This document shows positions 50,951 through 57,702 of a stretch of 64,000 nt of DNA, piece after piece. Positions within the stretch are counted from its first letter, which is position 1, and the number at the start of each line of letters is the position of its first letter. Origin of the DNA: Trujillonella endophytica (GTDB lineage: Bacteria; Actinomycetota; Actinomycetes; Mycobacteriales; Geodermatophilaceae). The DNA lies in assembly GCF_900110555.1 (NCBI RefSeq), contig NZ_FOEE01000012.1:1-64000 (forward strand), read 5' to 3'. The notes under the pieces were generated by a model. The model made no database searches and was not told the DNA's origin. It saw nothing but the letters and a program-made list of their open reading frames with translations. A program made the translations under genes and the position numbers.

Positions 50951-52408
50951 ATGACCACCGCGCCCGAGCAGCAGCCCACCTCCCCGACACCCGACGTGCG
51001 CCCCGCACCGGCGGGCCAGTGGGACGAGCCCGACGAGACCACCGGCAGCTACGACCTCGAGCAGCGCGAGGGCCTGCGCCGCGTCGCCGGCCTGTCCACC
51101 GAGCTGGCCGACGTCACCGAGGTCGAGTACCGCCAGCTGCGCCTGGAGCGCGTGGTCCTGGTCGGGGTGTGGACCGAGGGGACGCAGGCCGACGCCGACC
51201 GCTCGCTCGCCGAGCTCGCGGCGCTGGCCGAGACGGCCGGCTCCGAGGTGCTCGAGGCGGTCAGCCAGCGGCGCTCGACGCCGGACGCCGGCACGTACGT
51301 GGGCTCCGGCAAGGCGAACGAGATCCGCGACATCGTCGCCTCGACCGGCGCCGACACCGTGATCTGCGACGGCGAGCTGACCCCCGGCCAGCTCAACGCG
51401 CTGGAGAAGATCCTCAAGGTGAAGGTCGTCGACCGGACGGCGCTGATCCTCGACATCTTCGCCCAGCACGCCAGCAGTCGGGAGGGCAAGGCGCAGGTCG
51501 AGCTCGCCCAGATGCAGTACATGCTGCCGCGGCTGCGCGGTTGGGGTGAGTCGCTGTCCCGGCAGGCCGGTGGCCGCGTCGCCGGCGGTGGCGGTATCGG
51601 TACCCGTGGCCCGGGTGAGACCAAGATCGAGACCGACCGGCGGCGGATCCGCGCCCGGATGAGCAAGCTCCGCCGCGAGATCGCCGGCATGGCGACCGCC
51701 CGGGCGACGCAGCGGGCCGGCCGCGACCGCAACGCCGTCCCCAGCGTGGCCATCGCCGGGTACACCAACGCGGGCAAGTCGAGCCTGCTCAACCGGCTGA
51801 CCGGCGCCGGGGTGCTGGTGGAGAACGCGCTGTTCGCCACCCTGGACCCCACCGTGCGCCGGGCGGAGTCGCCCGACGGCCGCGAGTACACGCTCACCGA
51901 CACCGTCGGGTTCGTGCGGCACCTGCCGCACCAGCTGGTCGACGCCTTCCGGTCCACGCTGGAGGAGGTGGCCGCCGCCGATCTGCTGCTGCACGTCGTC
52001 GACGGCGCCGACCCCGACCCGCTCGGCCAGATCGACGCCGTCCGGGTCGTCCTGGCCGACATCGACGCCCGCTCGGTGCCCGAACTGATCGTGGTGAACA
52101 AGGTCGACGCGATGAGCGAGGACGACGTCCTCACCCTGCGGCAGGCGCTGCCCGGCGCGGTCTGGGTGTCGGCCCGCACGGGGGAGGGCATCGACCGGCT
52201 GCGGGAGATCGTCGCCACCCGGCTGCCGCATCCCGAGACCGAGGTCGACGTGCTCGTGCCCTACGACCGCGGCGACCTCGTCGCCCGGGTCCACCGGGAC
52301 GGCGAGGTCCTCAGCGAGAGCCACGAGTCCGCCGGCACGCGGCTCAACGCGCGGGTGGACGGCGCGCTGGCGGCGGCTCTCGGCGACTTCGCCGCACCGG
52401 TCGGCTGA
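50951..52408 (+). CDS. hflX: GTPase HflX
   Basis: HflX is a ribosome-binding GTPase that splits stalled or stress-hibernating ribosomes. The 485-residue protein has a glycine-rich HflX domain (TPDAGTYVGSGKANEIRD ... GGGGIGTRGPGETKIETDRRRIRARMSKLRREI), then the G domain: G1 GYTNAGKSSL, G3 DTVGF in LTDTVGFVRHLP and G4 NKVD in VVNKVDAM. ATG 50951 gives the usual short acidic N-terminus; CACGCT 7 bases upstream is a possible -10. Further in-frame ATGs at 50876 and earlier would only add unconserved sequence. Confidence 0.95.
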   Translation: MTTAPEQQPTSPTPDVRPAPAGQWDEPDETTGSYDLEQREGLRRVAGLSTELADVTEVEYRQLRLERVVLVGVWTEGTQADADRSLAELAALAETAGSEVLEAVSQRRSTPDAGTYVGSGKANEIRDIVASTGADTVICDGELTPGQLNALEKILKVKVVDRTALILDIFAQHASSREGKAQVELAQMQYMLPRLRGWGESLSRQAGGRVAGGGGIGTRGPGETKIETDRRRIRARMSKLRREIAGMATARATQRAGRDRNAVPSVAIAGYTNAGKSSLLNRLTGAGVLVENALFATLDPTVRRAESPDGREYTLTDTVGFVRHLPHQLVDAFRSTLEEVAAADLLLHVVDGADPDPLGQIDAVRVVLADIDARSVPELIVVNKVDAMSEDDVLTLRQALPGAVWVSARTGEGIDRLREIVATRLPHPETEVDVLVPYDRGDLVARVHRDGEVLSESHESAGTRLNARVDGALAAALGDFAAPVG

Positions 52409-52471
52409 GCGGCGCGCCCGGCAGAACCGGGTCGTTCCTCCGGCCGAGGTCACGACTCGGTCACGGCCCGG

Positions 52472-52477
52472 TACCGT
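52472..52477 (+). promoter_or_regulatory. -10 element of the PAP2 gene (leaderless promoter)
   Basis: TACCGT ends 6 bases before GTG 52484. Confidence 0.5.
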
Positions 52478-52483
52478 GAGCCG

Positions 52484-53230
52484 GTGACCAGCGGCGTGGT
52501 GCGACGGTCGCCGGACACCCCGGACGCGGGCCGGCGTGTGCCGGAGCACCCGCCCGTCGTGTCCATCGGGCGCCCCACCTGGTGGGCGCTGGGCGTCGCC
52601 CTGCTGGTGGGTGCGGTGCTCACCGTCGACCTGCTCGTGCACGGCGTCACCGAGCACGTCGACGGCTGGATCTCCGACACGGTGGGCGGCTGGGGGCTGC
52701 GGGACACCGCGGCCTACACCCCGCTCTACTGGGTCACCCAGATCGGTGGACGCGGCTCGGTGCTCATCGTGCTGGTGGGGCTGATCGGCTGGCTCGCCGG
52801 CCGGCACCGGACGCTGCGTCCGCTCCTGCGGGTCGTCGTCGCGCTGGTGCTGCTCACCGTCGCCGTCTACGCCCTCAAGTACGCGATCGGCCGGACGGCG
52901 CCGGGGCACGGCGGCGACTTCCTGCACCACCCCGACGGCCAGTCCTACCCCTCCGGGCACCTCGCCAACGCGGTGCTGCTGTGGGGGGTGGCCCGCTGGC
53001 AGGCCGTCCAGTACGGCATGTCGCCGCGGATCCAGCGTCTGTTCTGGGGGCTGGCCGTGATCGGGCCGGTCCTGTGCACCCTCGCCATGGTCGCCCTCGA
53101 CTTCCACTGGCTCAGCGACGCCGTCGTCGGCGCGGCGGTGGGGCTGCTGCTGTTGGGCGTGGTTCACGCGCTGGACGATCTGGTGCTGTCACGCTGGCTC
53201 GGTGCGCGCGCAGGCCCCCGGCTCTCCTGA
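52484..53230 (+). CDS. PAP2-family phosphatase
   Basis: A 248-residue membrane phosphatase of the PAP2 superfamily with about six hydrophobic spans. The catalytic motifs are KYAIGRTAPG (motif 1), SYPSGHLANA (motif 2, with the general-acid His) and ALDFHWLSDAVVGA (motif 3, nucleophilic His). Such enzymes dephosphorylate lipid phosphates, for example undecaprenyl pyrophosphate or phosphatidate; the substrate is not defined here. GTG 52484 follows TACCGT by 6 bases. The gene's 3' end overlaps the start of the next gene by 29 bases if GTG 53202 is used. Confidence 0.93.
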   Translation: MTSGVVRRSPDTPDAGRRVPEHPPVVSIGRPTWWALGVALLVGAVLTVDLLVHGVTEHVDGWISDTVGGWGLRDTAAYTPLYWVTQIGGRGSVLIVLVGLIGWLAGRHRTLRPLLRVVVALVLLTVAVYALKYAIGRTAPGHGGDFLHHPDGQSYPSGHLANAVLLWGVARWQAVQYGMSPRIQRLFWGLAVIGPVLCTLAMVALDFHWLSDAVVGAAVGLLLLGVVHALDDLVLSRWLGARAGPRLS

Positions 53231-54296
53231 CCACCCCGGGGTGGCGCGGACGCCGGTCCGGGTGCTGGCCGGCGTCGCGCTCCTGACCGTCGCGGCCCCC
53301 ACACTCTCCGCCGCCCCCGCGCGCGCCGAGGACGGCGCCGGCGCGACCGTCCAGTGCGAGATCACCGATCCGTCGCTGCCCGAGCTCTCGGGTCTCGTCG
53401 TCGGCGCCGACGGCACCATGCTCGCCATCAACGACGGCGGCGACCAGGTCGCCGTGCACGTGATCGACCCCGCCTGCCAGGTCACCGGCGTGCACACCGC
53501 CGATGTGGACCCCTACGACCCCGAGGACCTCGCGGTGGGGCCGGACGGGACGGTGTGGCTGGCCGACACGGGCGACAACAACGCCGTCCGCGAGACGGTC
53601 GCGCTGCTCGCGCTCCGACCGGACGGATCCACCGGTGTCCACCGGCTCGTCTACCCCGACGGGCCGCGCGACGCCGAAGCGCTGCTGATCGCCCCGGACG
53701 GCACGCCGTACGTGGTCACCAAGGAGGTGTTCGGCTCCAGCGACGTCTACCGACCGGTCGCCGCACTGGAGGCGGACGGGACCGTCGGCCTGGTCGAGGT
53801 GGCCTCGGTGGATCTCACCCTGACGGGCACCCCGGGTGGCCCGGTGGGCCGGGCCGGGCAGTTGCTGGTGACCGGGGGAGCCGTGGCGCCCGACGGGCAC
53901 GCCCTGGCCCTGCGGACCTACACCGACGCCTACGTCTGGCCGCTGGTCGGGTCCGACGTCGTCGCCGCCCTCGCTGCCGAACCCGTCCGGGTCGCGCTGC
54001 CGAACTCGCCTCAGGGGGAGGCGATCAGCTTCTCCGCCGACGGCTCCGCCCTCGTGGTCGCCAGCGAGGGGCTGCCCAGCGCGGTGACCGTCGTCCCCGT
54101 GCCGACCGGGACCGCGCCCGCCGACGCCACCGGCGCATCGGACGGCTCGCTCACCGACGTCCTCACCGAGTCCGACGACGGCGTCTCGCCGGTCGCCGCC
54201 GGGCTGACCGCCGCCGTCGTGGCGACCCTGGCGCTGTGGGTGGTCGGCCGCTGGCGCCGACGCGGGTCGGCGCCCGGTGGTCCGCCGCGCGGCTGA
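53202..54296 (+). CDS. Secreted, membrane-anchored beta-propeller-like protein
   Basis: A 364-residue protein with an N-terminal signal peptide (RVLAGVALLTVAAPTLSAAPARA), a ~260-residue repetitive beta-rich domain and a C-terminal membrane span followed by basic residues (VAAGLTAAVVATLALWVVGRWRRRG), so it is predicted to be exported and anchored. The repeats (SGLVVGADGTMLAINDGG; EDLAVGPDGTVWLADTGDN; AEALLIAPDGTPYVVTKE) have the PDGTxW pattern of NHL/SMP30-like propellers. Function unknown. A second GTG at 53241 would shorten it by 13 residues and end the overlap with the PAP2 gene. Confidence 0.85.
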   Translation: MRAQAPGSPDHPGVARTPVRVLAGVALLTVAAPTLSAAPARAEDGAGATVQCEITDPSLPELSGLVVGADGTMLAINDGGDQVAVHVIDPACQVTGVHTADVDPYDPEDLAVGPDGTVWLADTGDNNAVRETVALLALRPDGSTGVHRLVYPDGPRDAEALLIAPDGTPYVVTKEVFGSSDVYRPVAALEADGTVGLVEVASVDLTLTGTPGGPVGRAGQLLVTGGAVAPDGHALALRTYTDAYVWPLVGSDVVAALAAEPVRVALPNSPQGEAISFSADGSALVVASEGLPSAVTVVPVPTGTAPADATGASDGSLTDVLTESDDGVSPVAAGLTAAVVATLALWVVGRWRRRGSAPGGPPRG

Positions 54297-54320
54297 GCGC
54301 GCGCTCGACGGGGGCCGTGC

Positions 54321-54352
54321 CCGGACCGGTCGGCGGCCGCCGACCGGTCCGG
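54321..54352. terminator. Bidirectional terminator between the propeller gene and lexA
   Basis: A perfect 32-base palindrome (54321-54352) folds to a 13-bp stem with a 6-base loop and lies between the two converging genes. Confidence 0.88.
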
Positions 54353-54359
54353 CGGGAGA

Positions 54360-55136
54360 TCAGACCCGGCGCAGGACCGTGACCACGCGGCCGAGCACGG
54401 TCGCGTCGTCGCCGGGGATCGGCTCGTAGGCCGGGTTGTGCGGCATCAGCCACACGTGCCCGTCCTTGCGCTTGTAGGTCTTCACGGTGGCCTCGCCGTC
54501 GATCATGGCGGCGACGATCTCGCCGTTCTCGGCGGTCGGCTGCTGGCGGACGACGACCCAGTCGCCGTCGCAGATCGCCGCCTCGACCATCGAGTCGCCG
54601 GCGACGCGGAGCATGAACAGCGTTCCCTCGCCGACCAGCTCGCGCGGCAGCGGGAAGACGTCCTCGACCGCCTGCTCGGCCAGGACCGGGCCACCGGCCG
54701 CGATCCGCCCCACCAGCGGCACGTAGGTGGGCGTGGGGCTGGCGGAGTCCTCGGCGACGGGCGGCGGGGCGAAGACGCCACCGGCCGCGGGGATCTCGCC
54801 CGGCAGCCGGACGTCCAGCGCGCGCGGCCGGTTCGGGTCCCGGCGCAGCCAGCCCTTCTTCTGCAGGACGGAGAGCTGGTGGGCGACGGAGGAGGCCGAG
54901 GACAGGCCCACCGCCTCGCCGATCTCCCGGACCGAGGGCGGATAGCCCCGGCGGTCGATCGAGTCGCGGATGACCTCCAGCACCCGGCGCTGCCGCTGGG
55001 TCAGCCCGTCGCCCGCTTCGCCCCGGTCGGGGAAGGCGCGCACCTCCCCGGTCGGAGCCGGTGCGGTACCCGCCGCCGCGCCGCTCCCGCGTCGTGACCC
55101 GCCGCGCCCGCTCGACGTCCCGCTCGTGCCCGCCAC
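54360..55136 (-). CDS. lexA: SOS repressor LexA
   Basis: LexA represses the SOS regulon and cleaves itself when bound to RecA filaments. The 258-residue protein has an unusually long N-terminal extension (~44 residues, Gly/Ser-rich), the winged helix ([53 protein letters not shown]), the cleavage site Ala147-Gly148 in RIAAGGP, and the Ser182/Lys219 dyad ([18 protein letters not shown]). GTG 55136 starts it. Its promoter carries a LexA box (autoregulation), and a LysM gene is divergent, as in mycobacteria. Confidence 0.97.
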   Translation of the reverse strand: MAGTSGTSSGRGGSRRGSGAAAGTAPAPTGEVRAFPDRGEAGDGLTQRQRRVLEVIRDSIDRRGYPPSVREIGEAVGLSSASSVAHQLSVLQKKGWLRRDPNRPRALDVRLPGEIPAAGGVFAPPPVAEDSASPTPTYVPLVGRIAAGGPVLAEQAVEDVFPLPRELVGEGTLFMLRVAGDSMVEAAICDGDWVVVRQQPTAENGEIVAAMIDGEATVKTYKRKDGHVWLMPHNPAYEPIPGDDATVLGRVVTVLRRV

Positions 55137-55231
55137 GTCTCCTCCTCGCCGGCCGTGGAACCACGGCTCGTTCGTCCGCCCGACGGCGTCGGCCGCGTTG
55201 CCTGCGCCGGCGTCGGGTGGTGCCCGTCCGG

Positions 55232-55272
55232 ACGGTAGCGCGTCCAGCGCTCGTTCTCAAACACATGTTCGA
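55232..55272 (-). promoter_or_regulatory. lexA promoter with LexA box
   Basis: A TACCGT -10 lies on the minus strand at 55237-55232. Twenty bases upstream, 55257-55272 reads TCAAACACATGTTCGA on the plus strand, an SOS box with one mismatch, covering the -35 region. This gives autorepression of lexA. The 5' leader would be about 90 bases. Confidence 0.85.
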
Positions 55273-55295
55273 AGTCGACGGGTGTCGGCTCGATC

Positions 55296-55319
55296 CTGTC
55301 GGCGGCGTGCGGTAGACAT
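55296..55319 (+). promoter_or_regulatory. RecA-NDp-like element upstream of the LysM gene
   Basis: CTGTCGGCG (55296-55304), an 8-base spacer and TAGACA (55313-55318) match the 9-mer of the mycobacterial LexA-independent damage motif at 7 of 9 positions; the -10 has TA but not the final GT. It precedes the LexA box at 55336. Confidence 0.45.
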
Positions 55320-55335
55320 CGCACAGACGTTCGAT

Positions 55336-55351
55336 TCGAACAGCTGTTCGG
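55336..55351 (+). promoter_or_regulatory. LexA box of the LysM gene
   Basis: TCGAACAGCTGTTCGG matches the SOS box TCGAAC-N4-GTTCGA with one mismatch at the last base. It is centred 50 bases before GTG 55393. Confidence 0.85.
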
Positions 55352-55392
55352 TCGCCGGGTGATCGGCGGCGGTCGTGGGAGGAGGTGCTGGG

Positions 55393-55935
55393 GTGGCGGG
55401 CACAGGGCGCGAGATCGGGTACTCCGGTGGGGGTGGCACGGGGCCGCGGGTGGCGGGGCCGGTGCGGCCGACGGGTGAGCGCGTGGCGGGGCGAGGGGTG
55501 GTGCGCGGCGTCGGTCCGCTCGCCGGCGCGCCGCCCGCCCGGCGCGACGGGGTGCGCCCGGGCGCGCGGCCGGTGCGGCTCGAGGGGGGTGCCGTCCGCC
55601 CCGGCCGGGTGCGCGGCGGCGTCGCCACCCGCCGCGCGGGCGGGGGTGCACCTCTGCGGCTGACCCGGCGCGGCTGGTGCGCGCTGACCGCGCTCGCCGT
55701 GGCGGTGGCGGCGCTCGCGGTGCTGGTCCTGTCGGCCGTGCTGGCTCCGGAGGGTGAGCTGGAGCTGGCCGGCGTCAGCAGCGTCGTCGTGCAGCCGGGG
55801 GACACCGTGTGGTCGATCGCGGCGTCGGTGGCCGGTCCGGAGGCCGACGTGCGCACGGTCGTCGACGCGATCGAGCGGCTCAACGACCTCGAGGGCGCGA
55901 CCATCGTCCCGGGTCAGGTGCTGGAGGTGCCGTGA
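55393..55935 (+). CDS. SOS-controlled LysM membrane protein (ChiZ-like division inhibitor)
   Basis: A 180-residue protein: a long basic Gly/Arg/Pro-rich cytoplasmic N-terminus (~80 residues), one membrane helix (WCALTALAVAVAALAVLVLSAVL) and an extracytoplasmic C-terminal LysM domain (SSVVVQPGDTVWSIAASVAGPEADVRTVVDAIERLNDL ... IVPGQVLEV). The topology, divergence from lexA, two upstream damage elements and location before nrdR match mycobacterial Rv2719c (ChiZ), which blocks division during SOS. GTG 55393 is chosen because AGGAGGT lies 6 bases upstream. Function is inferred from synteny and architecture. Confidence 0.88.
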   Translation: MAGTGREIGYSGGGGTGPRVAGPVRPTGERVAGRGVVRGVGPLAGAPPARRDGVRPGARPVRLEGGAVRPGRVRGGVATRRAGGGAPLRLTRRGWCALTALAVAVAALAVLVLSAVLAPEGELELAGVSSVVVQPGDTVWSIAASVAGPEADVRTVVDAIERLNDLEGATIVPGQVLEVP

Positions 55936-56040
55936 GCGCCCGGGGAATGCGGGTCGCGCCGGCGCCTCCACAATCCTGGAGCTCGATGTTCGTCAACCCT
56001 CGGGGCGCCGTCCTCCCCGGGACGGTGGGGGGCGGCGACC

Positions 56041-56046
56041 TAGCGT
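56041..56046 (+). promoter_or_regulatory. -10 element of the hypothetical gene at 56054
   Basis: TAGCGT ends 7 bases before GTG 56054, the leaderless spacing seen elsewhere in the window; this favours GTG 56054 over the nearby ATG 56060. Confidence 0.45.
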
Positions 56047-56053
56047 GGCGCTC

Positions 56054-56608
56054 GTGCCCATGGACCAGCCCGGCCGAGCAGCGGCCACCATCGCCCAGCC
56101 CCTCGAGGCGGAGGTCTACGTCGACGGAGCCTGGTGGCCGGGTGCGGTCCTCGGCTGGCGGCACGACGAGACCGGTCGGTGCGAGGCGCACGTGCGGGTG
56201 CACTCCGCCGGCGGCGTGCGGATGATCGGGGTCGAGCTCGCCGCGGTCCGTCTGCCCGAAGCCGCTGGGGGGGCGCCGTCCGTTCCGGAGGTGCCCGCCG
56301 AGACGGTGGTCATGAGCCGCGCCGAGCTGCGCGAGCGGCTGGGTCAGGCCCTCCCCGGCCGGGTCGCCGGGCGCCGCCGCCGGCATGCGAGCGACCTGAC
56401 GGCCGAGCTGCCCGTGGTCCGGTGCGTCGACGGTGCCGCCCTGGCCGGTCGCCACCGGGCGCCGGCGTTCGGTGGTCGGCACCGGGCGGGGGGCGACACG
56501 CTCCCCGGGTCCGGGCCGAGCCTGCTGACCCGTCCGATCCGGCTGGACGACGTGGTGGCCTTCTCGTGGGGCTCGTCGTCAGCCGCGCGGTCGGCCGCCG
56601 CGTCCTGA
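56054..56608 (+). CDS. Hypothetical protein
   Basis: A 184-residue protein I cannot assign. The first ~85 residues form a small beta-rich domain (LEAEVYVDGAWWPGAVLGWRHDETGRCEAHVRVHSAGGVRMIGVELAAVRLPE) that looks like an SH3/Tudor-like barrel; the rest is Arg/Ala/Gly-rich and probably disordered. There is no signal peptide or membrane span. It lies between the LysM gene and nrdR on the same strand, with its own TAGCGT promoter. The start could also be ATG 56060. Confidence 0.7.
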   Translation: MPMDQPGRAAATIAQPLEAEVYVDGAWWPGAVLGWRHDETGRCEAHVRVHSAGGVRMIGVELAAVRLPEAAGGAPSVPEVPAETVVMSRAELRERLGQALPGRVAGRRRRHASDLTAELPVVRCVDGAALAGRHRAPAFGGRHRAGGDTLPGSGPSLLTRPIRLDDVVAFSWGSSSAARSAAAS

Positions 56609-56829
56609 GCCGCCGCGTCCCGAGCTGTCGCGGCGGGGTCGTCGGCCCCCCACTGCGGGTCGCCCCGGGGTCTCGCGCGGTGCCGCGACCGCGACACGCA
56701 CTACACCGTTTCCGGGTCGTCGCGCACGCTCTTCGCGCCTGTGCCCGGCGTGTCCGTGTGACTCCTGGTGTGTCTGACCGCCCCTGGTCACGAGCGGGTT
56801 GCACGGGAACACGCCACGCCGCGCCGGTC
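56609..56829. other. Non-coding stretch upstream of the nrdR promoter
   Basis: About 220 bases after the hypothetical gene with no convincing frame on either strand. GC-rich inverted segments are present but no clear terminator was seen. The nrdR control region follows. Confidence 0.6.
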
Positions 56830-56874
56830 TTGCACATCTAGTGGGGCCCTGCCTAGGGTTCCCCTACATCTAGT
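56830..56874 (+). promoter_or_regulatory. nrdR promoter with two NrdR boxes
   Basis: ACATCTAGT occurs at 56834-56842 and again at 56866-56874, exactly 32 bases (three helical turns) apart, the arrangement of paired NrdR boxes. A -35 TTGCAC (56830-56835) and -10 TAGGGT (56854-56859, 18-base spacer) lie between them. NrdR bound to both boxes would repress its own gene and probably nrdJ. Box identity is by similarity to streptomycete NrdR sites. Confidence 0.65.
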
Positions 56875-57040
56875 AGTTGCACCGATGTAAGTCCGTCCAC
56901 AGGTCGTCCTCAGCTCCTCCCCGGGATGTGCACCGGTTGTCCCCAGGAGGGTCCACAGGACCCCCGCGGCGGGCACCCGGGACACCGCTCGCGGAGCGAG
57001 CCCCGGGGCGGGGTGCCGGGCAGGGGGAGGAGGAACCGCC

Positions 57041-57595
57041 GTGCGTTGTCCCTTCTGCCACAACCCGGACTCCCGGGTCATCGAGACCCGGGAGGCCGAG
57101 GAGGGCGCCACGACCCGTCGGCGCCGTTCCTGTCCCGCCTGTGCGCGCCGGTTCACGACGGTCGAGGAGCCGGTGCTCGCCGTCGTCAAGCGCAGCGGGG
57201 TGAGCGAGCCGTTCAACCGCAGCAAGGTCGTCGCCGGCGTGCGCCGGGCCTGCCAGGGCCGGCCGGTCGACGAGGACCAGCTGCAGAAGCTGGCGCAGCA
57301 GGTCGAGGACGCGATCCGGGCGACCGGCGCGGCCGAGGTCCCCAGTCACGAGGTGGGGCTGGCGATCCTGCGGCCGCTGCGCGAGCTCGACGAGGTCGCC
57401 TACCTCCGCTTCGCCAGCGTCTACCGGGCCTTCACCTCGATCGAGGACTTCGAGAAGGAGATCACCGAGCTGCGGTCCCGGCACCTCATCGCCGGCACGC
57501 TGCCGCTGCCCGGCATGCAGCCGGACCTGCCCGCCGCCCGCCGCCGCGGGGGCACGCGGGCCACGAACGCCCCGGACGGCAGCACGAACGGCTGA
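57041..57595 (+). CDS. nrdR: Transcriptional repressor NrdR
   Basis: NrdR senses ATP/dATP and represses ribonucleotide reductase genes. The 184-residue protein has an N-terminal zinc ribbon (Cys3-Cys6 and Cys31-Cys34, in [22 protein letters not shown] and SCPACARRF) and an ATP-cone ([29 protein letters not shown] ... [11 protein letters not shown]). A ~30-residue Ala/Gly/Arg-rich tail is extra. GTG 57041 follows GGAGGAGGA. It is followed by nrdJ, its obvious target, after 107 bases. Confidence 0.96.
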   Translation: MRCPFCHNPDSRVIETREAEEGATTRRRRSCPACARRFTTVEEPVLAVVKRSGVSEPFNRSKVVAGVRRACQGRPVDEDQLQKLAQQVEDAIRATGAAEVPSHEVGLAILRPLRELDEVAYLRFASVYRAFTSIEDFEKEITELRSRHLIAGTLPLPGMQPDLPAARRRGGTRATNAPDGSTNG

Positions 57596-57616
57596 CGCCT
57601 GCCGTCCACCCCAGAA

Positions 57617-57639
57617 CTGTCAGCACCAGCGGGTACACA
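57617..57639 (+). promoter_or_regulatory. RecA-NDp-like element between nrdR and nrdJ
   Basis: CTGTCAGCA (57617-57625), an 8-base spacer and TACACA (57634-57639) match the 9-mer at 6 of 9 positions at the same spacing as upstream of recA. It could give damage-induced nrdJ transcription in addition to read-through from nrdR. Confidence 0.4.
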
Positions 57640-57702
57640 ACCAATCAGCAGTACCGGGCCCGGCGCTCCCCCGCCGGCGCCCACACACAGAGGGAGAGCT
57701 CA

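Noticed and set aside
55296-55319. Second LexA box or start of the lexA transcript
   Set aside because: The sequence does not match TCGAAC-N4-GTTCGA; it is listed instead as a RecA-NDp-like element.
57596-57702. Cobalamin riboswitch before nrdJ
   Set aside because: The gap is only 107 bases and lacks the B12-box and the multi-helix layout; class II reductase itself needs B12, so repression by B12 would make little sense.
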